From Begonia masoniana (lineage: Eukaryota; Streptophyta; Magnoliopsida; Cucurbitales; Begoniaceae), in assembly GCA_022432975.1 (NCBI GenBank), contig CM039510.1, forward strand, positions 9,330,414 to 9,394,413: a stretch of 64,000 nucleotides of DNA, read 5' to 3'. The notes beneath the pieces were generated by a model that was not told the DNA's origin, did no database searches, and saw only the letters and a list, made by a program, of their open reading frames with translations. A program made the translations under genes and the position numbers. Of this stretch, positions 47,181-58,497 are shown in pieces; the stretch's first letter is position 1; each line of letters starts with the position of its first letter.

Positions 47181-47658
47181 GATGTTACGACAAAGGGTTA
47201 ATTCGATTGTCCTGTTGATTCTTTTCTTTAATAGATATTTCCCCAAATATTTTAAATGACTTCGAATTTAATTGGAATCTCTTTAAAAAACGTATTTATA
47301 TATATACAACCGGTGGATGTTGTGTGTTTATGATGATCAGTGGATGCTAGATGAATGTGTCATCCGACTGACGTCACCGGAAGATGTTGAGTATTGTTGA
47401 GCGGTAGATGTCGCTCGACAGAAATGACCGATGGATGCTGGGTGAATGAGTCATCCGATGGACGTCATTGGTAGATATGGGATATTACTGTTGAGTGGTG
47501 GATGACGCTCGACAGAAATGAGCGGTGGATGTTAACGACAAAGGTTAATTCGATTGTCTGTTGATTCTTTTCTTTAAATAGATATTTCCCCAAATGATTT
47601 TAAATGACTTCGAATTTAATTGGAATCTCTTTAAAAACGTATTTATATATATACACAA
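46941..47658. repeat. Direct duplication, about 350-365 bp, in LTR H
   Basis: Copy 1 is 46941-47305 and copy 2 is 47310-47658. They differ largely by single-base changes in homopolymer length plus one extra 23-bp block in copy 1. Confidence 0.85.
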
Positions 47659-47742
47659 AAAAAAAGAATTGGGTTAACATTTTGATTACGAATATGATTA
47701 TATGAAATTCTCGACCCGTCGGGTTTCAGGTTGTGACAATTA

Positions 47743-47755
47743 TGGTATCAAAGCG
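47743..47755 (+). promoter_or_regulatory. Element H primer-binding site
   Basis: TGGTATCAAAGCG follows the LTR end, initiator Met tRNA type. Confidence 0.85.
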
Positions 47756-47827
47756 ACCCAGGTTTTAAAATCGGTTCTGTAGACTGCCTATCAGCACAAA
47801 TCACCACATGAGTACTCTCCAGCAACT

Positions 47828-47890
47828 GTAAGTGTTTACGACTTTAGTAATGTCATTCAAAGTTAAGATGTGTTTATGATAATATGTTAG
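47828..47890 (+). other. Predicted leader intron (63 nt) upstream of gag, element H
   Basis: Donor AACT|GTAAGTGTTT and acceptor TATGTTAG|GATTT; ATG follows at 47901. Confidence 0.6.
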
Positions 47891-47900
47891 GATTTCCAAG

Positions 47901-48070
47901 ATGGTGAGAGGTCAAGGCAACGAGGATAGTAACACTATTGCCCAACTAACGGAGTTGGTTATTCGCCAATCCCGCTAGATTGAACAACTTGTGGCTACTA
48001 GGGAAGAGCAAGTGCACTCTAGTTCGAATGCAACCCATGATCATGGTGGCGAATGTTTTCACCGACTTCG
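47901..48070 (+). pseudogene. Element H gag, N-terminal segment
   Basis: MVRGQGNEDSNTIAQL resembles the gag start of A and B. An in-frame TAG follows RQSR where A has Gln. The frame ends in the FHRL region at the insertion point of I. Confidence 0.88.
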
Positions 48071-49884
48071 TGTAACACCCGGATTTACGAGATTTTTGTA
48101 ATTAAATATGTATAATGGTATTTTTGTAAATATGTCAAATCAAGTCCGTTTTGCGAACGGAAAGCGTTAATGCGATCCTAATGATTAATATGGATTTTAG
48201 GAAAATTTTAGAAATTTTAGGAGTTGTAACGCTAAATCACGAGAATTTCGTTTCTCGTAATTTAAAGGACGTTGTGGTAAAAAATAGTAAACGTGGTCCG
48301 ATTTGTGAACGAACAATTTTAATAAAGCCCTGATAATGAGTTGGAGTTATTGGTGAATTAAGGAAATTTGGAGAAACCGAATCGTTAGACAATTAACGAA
48401 ACAAATATAAAAACAAAGGAAGGGTAAAACGGTCATTTAACAAGTAAATTTTATAAAATAAAGGCAAAGGCCTTCTTTTTCTCCAGCACTCCACGCAAAC
48501 TTCTTTTCCTCTGGCAATTTTTTCTCCCTTCAACGGCGATTCTCCATCTTCCTTAACGATTCTTCCTCCGTTCATCAATAGTTCTTCACGTTTTTTCCTC
48601 CCCTCGTGATTCTAGGTAAGTCTCTAGCATTTTTCGGCCATTATTCTTGATTTTTTAAGAGGTTAGAACGTTTAGGGTTTCGTAGGAATTTCGTAGAAAT
48701 AGTTCGATTTTGTAAGGAAACGTTAGGAATTACCTTATTATCGTTATTGGGCGACAAAATGGATGTATTGGACGTTTAGGTTGAAAAATTAGGTTTGGAG
48801 CTTTGTAAAACCTCCATTAATGAAGTCTAAGGATTTGTGAGCGTAAATTGCTCAATGAAATGCCCGAGAGAAGTTTATTAGAGTTTTAGGAAATTTCCTT
48901 TAGTTAGGAGTTTCGTGAAATTCTGAAATTTTATGTTTAAGCTCGGTTTTAACAAAGGACGTTATGGATTGACTTAGGTGACAAAGCTTGGGACGAGGAG
49001 CTCGGTGTGTAACGGACGCGAGGTAAGTTCTCGTGACTTATTGTGGCCGATTGGCCTACACCATATGTCAGAAATCGTGTTGAGGATATGTTGGCGCTTT
49101 GTTTGTTTATGGCGGTCCTTGTTTGTCTAATTGTTTTGGTTGGGTAGTTTAGGTTTGATTGTTTTATAGGTTTCTTGTGGTGACGGTTTTGATGGTATTT
49201 GTAGTGTTTTGATGGTATGCTTGTTATGTATGTTTATATTGAATTGCTCATGCATCATAGTTTCCAAATGTCATGAAAAATGAATTTATGCATTGATTTC
49301 ACGAAAAGAAAATGCATGTAAAGGCAAGTAAAGTATCACAATAAACAACAATGATATGGAGTTATCGGGGATGAGGTTCAGACCTGGCGTTCTGTGGTGA
49401 GCGGATTTTCCTCCCTTTAGTTGGTGTGGGCTGTCTAACCGCTGGACGTGCCCTATCAATCTGTCGAGCGTTTCTGATAACCATAGACTGACACATACTG
49501 ATATATGAACTGACATGGACGGACTATTTCATAGCATAGCATTTACATGGTCATGTATAGGCATTTACGTAGAATTTACTGAAATTTTTATCTCATAGGT
49601 GTCTTTATGGTGTAGGTGACTTTGAGCAAGTTGAGCACGATGTCCCTCTACCAGATGATCATACAGATTGAAGGAGGATGCCCGTGGGAGCGTGCTGGGC
49701 AGTCGACGCGTATTTTGACCCATGGGAGAATGACGTAAAGGTATTTTGGGCTAGATACGGGTAGAAATTGTATAGATATGCATTTTGATGAATTAGCTTA
49801 GAAAATTACAATTTAAATTGGTTTGAGGACAAATTGTAAAGTTTAAGTTAAAATGTCGGTTTTAAAATTTACTGGAACTGCTTG

Positions 49885-52379
49885 TGTAATATCCGGCTTG
49901 TACGGATTTTTGGATATATTATGTTATATTATCATTTCCTTATTTAATGGCATTTTTGGTAAATATGTCAAATCAGGTCCGATTCACAAAAAGAAAGCGT
50001 CATTACGATTCTAACGAATAATAAGAATTTTAAGGAAATTACGGGAATTTTCGGAGATCAAACACTACATTCCGAGTAAATACATTTTTCGTAATGTAAA
50101 AGACGTTTTCGTAAAAATAGCGAACGAGGTCCAAATTGCGAACGGACAGTTTTAATAAATCCCTGGCAATGAATAGAAGTTATTGGCAAAATATGGAACT
50201 TTCGAGAATCTGAATAGTTGGACGATTAACGAAACGAACGACGAAACGAATAGAATTAAGTGAGAAGGGCAAAATGGTAATTTACAAATCAATTTTTATT
50301 TAAACATCACAAATCTCTCTTTTTCCTCACTTCCTTTCTTCTCTTCTCTGGATCGCACGAACAGAGAGTGTTTTTCTCTCTCGGCCGCCGACGCCGATCT
50401 TCAATCCGAGCTCCGTCCGACCTCCGTTCCTCCTCCGTCCTTCACGGTTTCTTCTCCTCTCGCAACCCTCGGTATGTAGCTTCGGTCTTTGAGCGTTAAA
50501 TTCCAAGTTTTAGGTCGATTTAACGTTAGGGTTTCGATTAGGGTTTCGATAAAAATGTCGAATTAGGGCTCGTAATTACTAGGTTAGCCATGATTAAGCA
50601 TGTATCGAACGTATTGGACGTTATTGGACGAAGATAAACCAATTTGTGAAAAAGTATAAATTATAGAATTTTCGGGTTTTCGGAAATAACTCGTAATATG
50701 GATTTCCAGATTTATCAAGCGTTATGTCGTTGTTTAAAAGCTTCGTTTTGTTAGATTAAGGACTTTATTAGTTTGGACATTTAATCGTTTAAATTGGTTT
50801 TAACGACAAATATCGTGTTTTGTCTCAGACACGACTCCCGTGGACGAAGTTTGAGATCCAGCGCGCTCAAGGTAAGTTCTCGTGACTTGCTTGACCGAAA
50901 GGTCTACACCATACCTCGTCGTCATATCAAGGATCCTTGAGGGTTCCTTGTTTTACGTTGTTTAGGTTGGGTAGCTAGGTTATGTTGTATTGTCTGGTTA
51001 ATATGTATGTTGTTTGTTTACTTTCCGCTGATATGAACTGTTCATGCATCACGGTTTTCGAAAGTCATGAAAAGGAATTTCTGCACGTGTTTTTAAGAAA
51101 AAGAACGTATATCTGAAATGAAATCTGTAACGAAATCTGAATGAATAAACGTAATCTGTCTGTATCTGGTCACGCGGGATGGGGCTCAGGCATGGCTGTG
51201 CGTGTTGCAAGCGTGTACCCCTCCTCTCTAGGTGGAAAGGGTAGTCCGACCGCTGGATGGGCCCTCTCCGCTTAGTGGGTAGAGGTTTCGGTGACAATTC
51301 TGTCTGTCTGTGACGTAATGAATCTGTAATATGTAATTCTGTATCTGTAATCTGAATCTGAGCATGATTTCTGAATGGCATACGCACGCATGCATCTGCA
51401 TTTACGTAGCTTACTGAGATTTCAATATCTCATATGTGTCTGTATGGTGTAGGTGACGTTCTAGGTTACGTTGACCCAAGTGAGGATGATATTCCTCCTC
51501 CTGATGTAGGAGCAGCTGATGGATGATGCTCGTGGGAGTGCGCTGAGTAGTTGAGGCGCGATATGACCCGTGGGGATGTATGTATGGACTCTGGGATTAT
51601 TTTGGGATGTTTTGATCTGATAATTGTATAGAATATTTAGGTTGTTTGGATCTGGATAGGGGTTAGATAACGTTTTGGTAATTGTATGTAAAACGCTTTG
51701 GTATAAACAGTTTTGATAAACGTTATGAAATGTTTTGGTTTAGAACCGTTATTTAAACGTTATAGAAATTCTGGAACTGTTTGGTTGTTTAAATTAAGTG
51801 TTATGAGTTGTTTGTGGGTTGTTACGGATAGCTCGGTTTTTAGAGCTATCCACGCAGTCGGATTTCGCAAAGCCTGACTCGAGTCGATTGAACTTAGAAT
51901 ACGTTTTAGTTTAATTGATTTGATTTAGGTGGTAAATTATGGTAATTGTTGGCGTGAAGAAGTGTAAGTTTTGCTCTCTGGAAATCGGATTCCAGAGAGC
52001 AAATCGTTGAAGTGTAAGCATGAAAGAATGGTGAAGTGCGTTGAAGTGCTGGAGTGTTTGAAGGAGGATCGCTGCATAGCATGCAGCGATCGATCTCTGT
52101 ATTTTACAGAGATCGATCGCTGCCTCCTTTTGGCAGCCCCATTTCCGATTCTGCCCCTCCTTTAGTTTTTATTAAATATTTAAATGTTTTAAGTTTTATT
52201 TATTAATAGTTTTAGTTTATATTTGAAACGATTTACCAAACGAACTTCGATTTCGATTCCGGTTTTGGTTTCGATTTCAATTCCGCTTTAACGTTAGGTT
52301 TTAAAGTTTTATTTTAAAAATGTAAAATAGAAATGAAAAATTTATACGGGTAAATGGGTACGGTATTAGGGGTGTTACA
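49885..52379 (+). mobile_element. Element F2: solo LTR, 2495 bp (F family)
   Basis: Ends are TGTAATATCCGG and AGGGGTGTTACA. TSD gcttg lies at 49880-49884 and 52380-52384, and I2 has the empty site near 54970. It has a predicted mini-exon at 50829-50871 and short hairpins near 51972-52120 (GCTCTCTGGAA type and GATCGATCTCTGTA type). Confidence 0.92.
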
Positions 52380-52649
52380 GCTTGGTATTTTCTTTTGAAA
52401 CAGGAGGAATTGTTAGTTTTTAAAACAAATCACGCAGTTCGTGTTTATGAAATTTAGTTACGTTTTAAATGCGTTTTGGGTCGATTTTATCTTGGGTGAT
52501 TGGAGGAGTGTGGATCGTTTATGGGTAGAAGTGTTGTTATGAAATGAGTGATGAAGGTGTGAAGAAATGAGAAATTGGTAAGAATGTGTAAATGTGGTGT
52601 GTAGGGTACGAATGGGGAAAGAAAAGGAAAGAGGAAGAAGAAAAGAGGA

Positions 52650-52930
52650 GCAGCTCTCTGGATTTCAGAATCCAGAGAGCCTGCCGATCGATCGCCAAAA
52701 GGGGTGATCGATCGGCAGAAGTGAGGCGACTCTCTGGAAATTCTAGAGAGTCTGCCGATTGATCGCCTAAAATAGGGCGATCAATCGGCTTGTTATTGGT
52801 CGCCAAAGGGCGATCGATCGCCTGATAATTGGGCGATCGATCGCCCCTGTATTTTGATATGGGCGATCGATCGCCCCTGTATTTTATGAAGCCGATCGAT
52901 CGGCTGACAAGCAGCCGATTGATCGCCTCT
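52650..52930. repeat. GCGATCGATCGC palindrome cluster (I1)
   Basis: Repeated GGCGATCGATCGCC-type perfect palindromes and stem-loops such as CCGATCGATCGCC...GATCGATCGG, preceded by a GCTCTCTGGAT...ATCCAGAGAGC hairpin. The matching cluster in I2 is 55240-55525. Confidence 0.9.
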
Positions 52931-53047
52931 TGCATTGTGGGACAAATGTCCCATTTTTTCCCTCCAGTTTTGGCCGATGCTTATTAATTTTTTAATGGTT
53001 TATTTTAATTTTCTTTTTAGTTTTCTTAAATTGTTTTTAACGTTTTC

Positions 53048-53147
53048 AGGAGCTAAAGCAGAGATTGACCACAGCTAAAGAAGAGCAAGTGAACTCTAGT
53101 TCGAATGCAACCCATGATCATGGTGGCGAATGTTTTCACCGACTTCG
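53048..53147 (+). pseudogene. Extra gag segment between I1 and I2
   Basis: About 100 bp encode KEEQVNSSSNATHDHGG and continue to the FHRL point, the same gag stretch as at 48000-48070 but with several differences (for example TTAKEEQ instead of ATREEQ). It ends exactly where I2 begins, like the first copy. Confidence 0.85.
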
Positions 53148-54066
53148 TGTAACACCCGGATTTACGAGATTTTTGTAATTAAATATGTATAATGGCATTT
53201 TTGTAAATATGTCAAATCAAGTCAGTTTTGCGAACAGAAAGCGTTAATGCGATCCTAATGATTAATATGGATTTTAGGAAAATTTCAAAAATTTTAGGAG
53301 TTGTAACGCTAAATCACGAGAATTTCGATTCTCGTAATTTAAAGGACGTTGTGGTAAAAAATAGTAAACGTGGTCCGATTTGGGAACAGACAGTTTTAAT
53401 AAAGCCCTGATAATAAGTTGGAGTTATTGGTGAATTAAGGAAATTTGGAGAAATCGAATCGTTAGACAATTAACGAAACAAAGGACGAAACAAATATAAA
53501 AACAAAGGAAGGGCAAAACAGTCATTTAACAAGTAAATTTTATAAAATAAAGGCAAAGTCCTTCTTCTTCTCCAGCACTCCACGCAAACTTCTTTTCCTC
53601 TGGCGATTTTTTCTCCCTTCAACGGCGATTCTCCATCTTCCTCAACGATTCTTCCTCCGTTCATCAATAGTTCTTCATGTTTTCTCCTCCCCTCGTGATT
53701 CTAGGTAAGTCTCTAGCATTTTCTGGCCGTTATTCTTGATTTTTTAAGAGGTTAGAATGTTTCGGGTTTCGTAGGAATTTCGTAGAAATAGTTGGATTTT
53801 GTAAGGAAACGTTAGGAATTACTTTATTAACGTTATTGGGCGACATAATGGATGTATTGGACGTTTAGGTTGAAAAATTGGGTTTGGAGCTTTGTAAAAC
53901 CTCCATTAATGGAGTCTAAGGATTTGTGAGCGTAAATTGCTCGATGAAATGCCTGAGAGAAGTTTATTAGAGTTTTAGGAAATTTCCTTTAGTTAGGAGA
54001 TTCGTAAAATTCTAAAATTTTATGTTTAAGCTCGATTTTAACAAAGGACGTTATGGATTGACTAAG

Positions 54067-54111
54067 GTGACAAAGCTCGGGACGAGGAGCTCTGTGTGCA
54101 ACGGACGCGAG
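54067..54111 (+). other. Predicted LTR mini-exon, 45 nt (I2)
   Basis: Acceptor GACTAAG|GTGAC (TTAG in I1) and donor GACGCGAG|GTAAGTTC. Confidence 0.55.
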
Positions 54112-55239
54112 GTAAGTTCTCGTGACTTACTGTGGCCGATTGGCCTACACCATATGTCGGAAATCGTGTTGAGGATACGTTGGCGCTTTGTTTGTTTATG
54201 GCGGTCATTGTTTGTCTAATTGTTTTTGTTGGGTAGTTTAGGTTCGATTGTTTTATAGGTTTTTTGTGGTGATGGTTTTGATGGTATTTGTAGTGTTTTT
54301 ATGGTATGCTTGTTATGTATGTTTATATTGAATTGCTCATGCATCATAGTTTCCAAATGTCATGAAAAATGAATTTATGCATTGATTTCATGAAAAGAAA
54401 ATGCATGTAAAGGCAAGTAAAGTATCACAGTAAACAACCATGACATGAGGTTATCGGAGATGAGGTTCAGACCTGGCGTTCTGTGGTGAGTGGGTTTTCC
54501 TCCCTTTAGATGGTGTGGGCTGTTTAACCGCTGGACCTGCCCTATCCATCTGTCGAGCGTTTTCGATAACCATAGACTGACACGTACTGATATATGAACT
54601 GACATGGATGGACTATTTCATATCATAGAATTTACATGGTCATGCATAGGCATTTACGTAGAATTTACTGAGATTTTTATCTCATAGGTGTCTTTATGGT
54701 GTAGGTGACTTTGAGCAAGGTGCGGACGATGACCCTCCGCTAGACGATCGTACATATTGAAGGAGGATGCCCGTGAGAGCGTGCTGGGCAGTCGACGCGT
54801 ATTTTGACCTATGGGGGAACGATGTAAAGGTATTTTGGGCTAGATACGGGTAGAAATTGTATAGATATGCATTTTGATGAATTAGCTTAGAAAATTACAA
54901 TTTAAATTGGTTTGAGGACAAATTGTAAAGTCTAAGTGAAAATGTCGGTTTTAAAGTTTACTGGAACTGCTTGGTATTTTCTTTTGAAACAGGAGGAATT
55001 GTTAGTTTTTAAACCGAACCACGCAGTTCATTTTTATGAAATTTAGTTACGTTTTAAATGCGTTTTGGGTCGATTTTATCTTGGGTGATTGGAGGAGTGT
55101 GGATCGTTTATGGGTAGAAATGTTGTTATGAAATGAGTGATGAAGGTGTGAAGAAATGAGACATTGGTAAGAATGTGTAAATGTGGTGTGCAGGGTACGA
55201 ATGGAGAAAGAAAAGGAAAGAGGAAGAAGAAAAGAGGAG

Positions 55240-55525
55240 CAGTTCTCTGGATTTCAGAATCCAGAGAGCCTGCCGATCGATCGCCAAAAGGGGTGATCGA
55301 TCGGCAGAAGTGAGGCGACTCTCTGGAAATTCCAGAGAGTCTGCCGATTGATCGCCTGAAATAGGGCGATCAATCGACTTGTGATTGGTCGCCAAAGGGC
55401 GATCGATCGCCTGATAATGGGGCGATCGATCGCCCCTGTATTTTGATATGGGCGATCGATCGCCTGATAATGGGGCGATCGATTGCCCCTGTAATTTATG
55501 AAGCCGATCGATCGCCTCATGCATT
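55240..55525. repeat. GCGATCGATCGC palindrome cluster (I2)
   Basis: As in I1 but with different order and number of GGCGATCGATCGCC blocks, so the cluster changed after the duplication. Confidence 0.9.
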
Positions 55526-55758
55526 GTGGGACAAATGTGCCTTTTTCCCCTCTAGTTTTGCCGATGCTTATTAATTGTTTAATGGTTTATTTTAATTTTC
55601 TTTTTAGTTTTCTTAAATTGTTTTTAACGTTTTCTTTTATTCTTGAATGACTTTAATGGTTTAATTTTCCGCTTAAACGTTATAAAGATTTCTTAATGTT
55701 TTAAAAGAAAAATTTATTCCGGAAATTAAGGGAATAGTTTAAGGGACGTTACATTTCG

Positions 55759-56049
55759 ACCCCTGACATTTAATGGTCGAGTTTCGGATCCTATCCATGC
55801 TGAGGAATTGATTCGGAAAGTTGAGGACATGTTCATGTATGCAAAGGTTAATGAAGGAGACAAGGTCACATATGTTGTTTTCCACTTAGAACTGGATGCA
55901 AGGCATTGGTGGGACTCAATCTAAAGCACTACTAACGTGGGAACTATGACCTGGGAAATGTTTAAGACTGCTTTCTTTGACAAGTACTTTAGCCGATCTG
56001 TTCAGGCTAGTAAGAAAATGGAGTTTATGCAGTTGTGCCAAACCGGTTC
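55759..56049 (+). pseudogene. Element H gag, capsid segment
   Basis: Continues after FHRL with FNGRVSDPIHAEELIRKVED, VTYVVFHLELDARHWWDSI, a TAA where A has Gln, then FFDKYFSRSVQASKK. It is cut at QTGS by insertion J. Confidence 0.9.
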
Positions 56050-56181
56050 TGTGACGACCCCAACCCGGTCAGGGCCGCCACGGACTTGCCGTGACGTAAT
56101 CATTTAATCATCATCTATTTTTTTTTTTAAACACTTCCCATAACCCTTAGATAAACTAACCATAACGTAACCTTAACTTAC

Positions 56182-56680
56182 CGTGAGAAACATACATCTT
56201 TACACGTGAGAAACATACATCTTTACACGTGAGAAACATACATCTTTACACGTGAGAAACATACATCTTTACACGTGAGAAACATACATCTTTACACGTG
56301 AGAAACATACATCATTCGCGTGAGAAACATACATCATTCGCGTGAGAAACATACATCTTTACACGTGAGAAACATACATCATTCGCGTGAGAAACATACA
56401 TCATTCGCGTGAGAAACATACATCATTCGCGTGAGAAACATACATCATTCGCGTGAGAAACATACATCATTCGCGTGAGAAACATACATCATTCGCGTGA
56501 GAAACATACATCTTTACACGTGAGAAACATACATCATTCGCGTGAGAAACATACATCTTTACACGTGAGAAACATACATCTTTACACGTGAGAAACATAC
56601 ATCTTTACACGTGAGAAACATACATCATTCGCGTGAGAAACATACATCTTTACACGTGAGAAACATACATCTTTACACGT
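56182..56680. repeat. Minisatellite array 1, 22/23 bp, about 22 copies
   Basis: Two unit types are interspersed: CGTGAGAAACATACATC plus TTTACA (23 bp) or plus ATTCG (22 bp). It lies in the predicted last exon of LTR J. Confidence 0.95.
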
Positions 56681-57011
56681 GTAAACCTACACGTACCTAC
56701 TAACAAAAAACTAACTCACATCATTGCTACCAAACAGTTCGGGCACACCATCGGATCGTCAACCAAGCCAAAACCACACCTCGTCGCCACGAGCACCACC
56801 CGTCGACCACCTATTCCTTGTCATCAAGAGGACCTCTCACCTTCACACCTGTCACCTACATCATACAACTCAAACATTAAGCCTAATGCTTAGTAAGAGG
56901 ATGCTCTATGGATAACTTATGCATGAATGCGTGACTTTTCATAAAACATGTTCATTTCGTTCGTTTTGTTAACATTTTCTCATTTGTCTACGTAGTAACC
57001 ATTTCCTTGCC

Positions 57012-58126
57012 CCGTGAGAACACATACTTGCCCCGTGAGAACATACATGACTTTGCCCCGTGAGAATCATACATCTTTACACGTGAGAAACATACATCTT
57101 TACACGTGAGAAACATACATCTTTACACGTGAGAAACATACATCTTTACACGTGAGAAACATACATCTTTACACGTGAGAAACATACATCATTCGCGTGA
57201 GAAACATACATCATTCGCGTGAGAAACATACATCTTTACACGTGAGAAACATACATCTTTACACGTGAGAAACATACATCATTCGCGTGAGAAACATACA
57301 TCATTCGCGTGAGAAACATACATCATTCGCGTGAGAAACATACATCTTTACACGTGAGAAACATACATCATTCGCGTGAGAAACATACATCTTTACACGT
57401 GAGAAACATACATCATTCGCGTGAGAAACATACATCTTTACACGTGAGAAACATACATCTTTACACGTGAGAAACATACATCTTTACACGTGAGAAACAT
57501 ACATCTTTACACGTGAGAAACATACATCTTTACACGTGAGAAACATACATCTTTACACGTGAGAAACATACATCTTTACACGTGAGAAACATACATCATT
57601 CGCGTGAGAAACATACATCTTTACACGTGAGAAACATACATCATTCGCGTGAGAAACATACATCATTCGCGTGAGAAACATACATCTTTACACGTGAGAA
57701 ACATACATCATTCGCGTGAGAAACATACATCTTTACACGTGAGAAACATACATCATTCGCGTGAGAAACATACATCATTCGCGTGAGAACATACATCATT
57801 CGCGTGAGAAACATACATCATTCGCGTGAGAAACATACATCTTTACACGTGAGAAACATACATCTTTACACGTGAGAAACATACATCATTCGCGTGAGAA
57901 ACATACATCATTCGCGTGAGAAACATACATCTTTACACGTGAGAAACATACATCTTTACACGTGAGAAACATACATCTTTACACGTGAGAAACATACATC
58001 ATTCGCGTGAGAACATACATCATTCGCGTGAGAACATACATCATTCGCGTGAGAACATACATCATTCGCACATCAATTCGCGTGAGAAACATACATCTTT
58101 ACACGTGAGAAACATACATCTTTACA
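57012..58126. repeat. Minisatellite array 2, 22/23 bp, about 49 copies
   Basis: The same two unit types as array 1, beginning with older variants (CCCCGTGAGAACA at 57012-57065) that look like the founder. A few units lack one A (GAGAACAT). It lies in predicted intron 2. Confidence 0.95.
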
Positions 58127-58452
58127 TAATCGTTCTTTGCTTCAACGTTTCACATATCATCTTTAAATCATTATCATTCGGTTCATCGTAAAAACATGCT
58201 CGTAAATAGTTCGTATGCACCTTTTATAAAACATGATGCATGAGGAGTTCACATATGACATATCATCGAACAATTCATAAACATACATAGACATGCTTTA
58301 ATCACTACGAACCTATCAAACAACTATTAACTAATAACCTAGGCTACCCGACATGTCAAAACCCCACAATCAGAAAATCATCATCAAAACAGAAAAACCT
58401 AACGTTGATACGATGTAGGGATTTAAGGGCCGGAAGCCTAACACCCACTTAC

Positions 58453-58497
58453 CTGGCGTCCGTAGCAAGCCGTGCACCATACAAAAACCGTGTCCAC
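58453..58497 (-). other. Predicted LTR mini-exon, 45 nt (LTR J)
   Basis: Acceptor GCCTTAG|GTGGAC and donor ACGCCAG|GTAAGTGGG on the minus strand; downstream acceptor GATGTAG|GTGAC at about 56856. Confidence 0.6.

Larger units (their letters stand above)
45061..47738 (+). repeat. Element H 5' LTR, about 2678 bp
   Basis: It ends GGTTTCAGGTTGTGACA 4 nt before the PBS. In sense order: TATAAATA, first donor CTCGAG|GTAAGATTT at 45383, mini-exon 45740-45786, acceptor ATGTAG|GTGACG at 46322/46323, and a repeat-rich 3' part. Its length is inflated by the direct duplication 46941-47658. Confidence 0.88.
48071..53047 (+). mobile_element. Element I, copy 1 (I1): LTR lacking its last ~130 bp, split by F2
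   Basis: Parts 48071-49884 and 52385-53047. It starts TGTAACACCCGG after cttcg. It matches I2 (53148-55753) along its length until 53047, where it switches abruptly into a gag segment. Mini-exon 48978-49022. No internal retrotransposon genes. Confidence 0.82.
53148..55753 (+). mobile_element. Element I, copy 2 (I2): complete solo LTR, 2606 bp
   Basis: It starts TGTAACACCCGG and ends GGGACGTTACA, flanked by cttcg and tttcg (4 of 5 bases equal). Removing it with one flank copy restores gag continuity. First donor at about 53704 (CTAG|GTAAGTCTC), mini-exon 54067-54111, acceptor GTGTAG|GTGAC at 54704. Confidence 0.88.

Noticed and set aside
5660..47755. tRNA genes suggested by TGGTATCAGAGC stretches
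   Set aside because: They are 12-16 nt primer-binding sites next to LTRs; no cloverleaf surrounds them.
52537..52935. 132-codon frame with DRSPISKYRGDRSP-like repeats (also 55126-55524)
   Set aside because: It is GATCGATC palindrome DNA in translation; both strands are open because of the palindromes.
48071..55753. I1 and I2 as the two LTRs of one full element
   Set aside because: The DNA between them is a 100-bp gag fragment of the host element H ending at the insertion point, with no PBS or PPT of I; a tandem duplication explains it better.
57012..58126. CRISPR-like regular repeats
   Set aside because: Units are contiguous, without unique spacers, and of two variant types; this is a plant LTR minisatellite.
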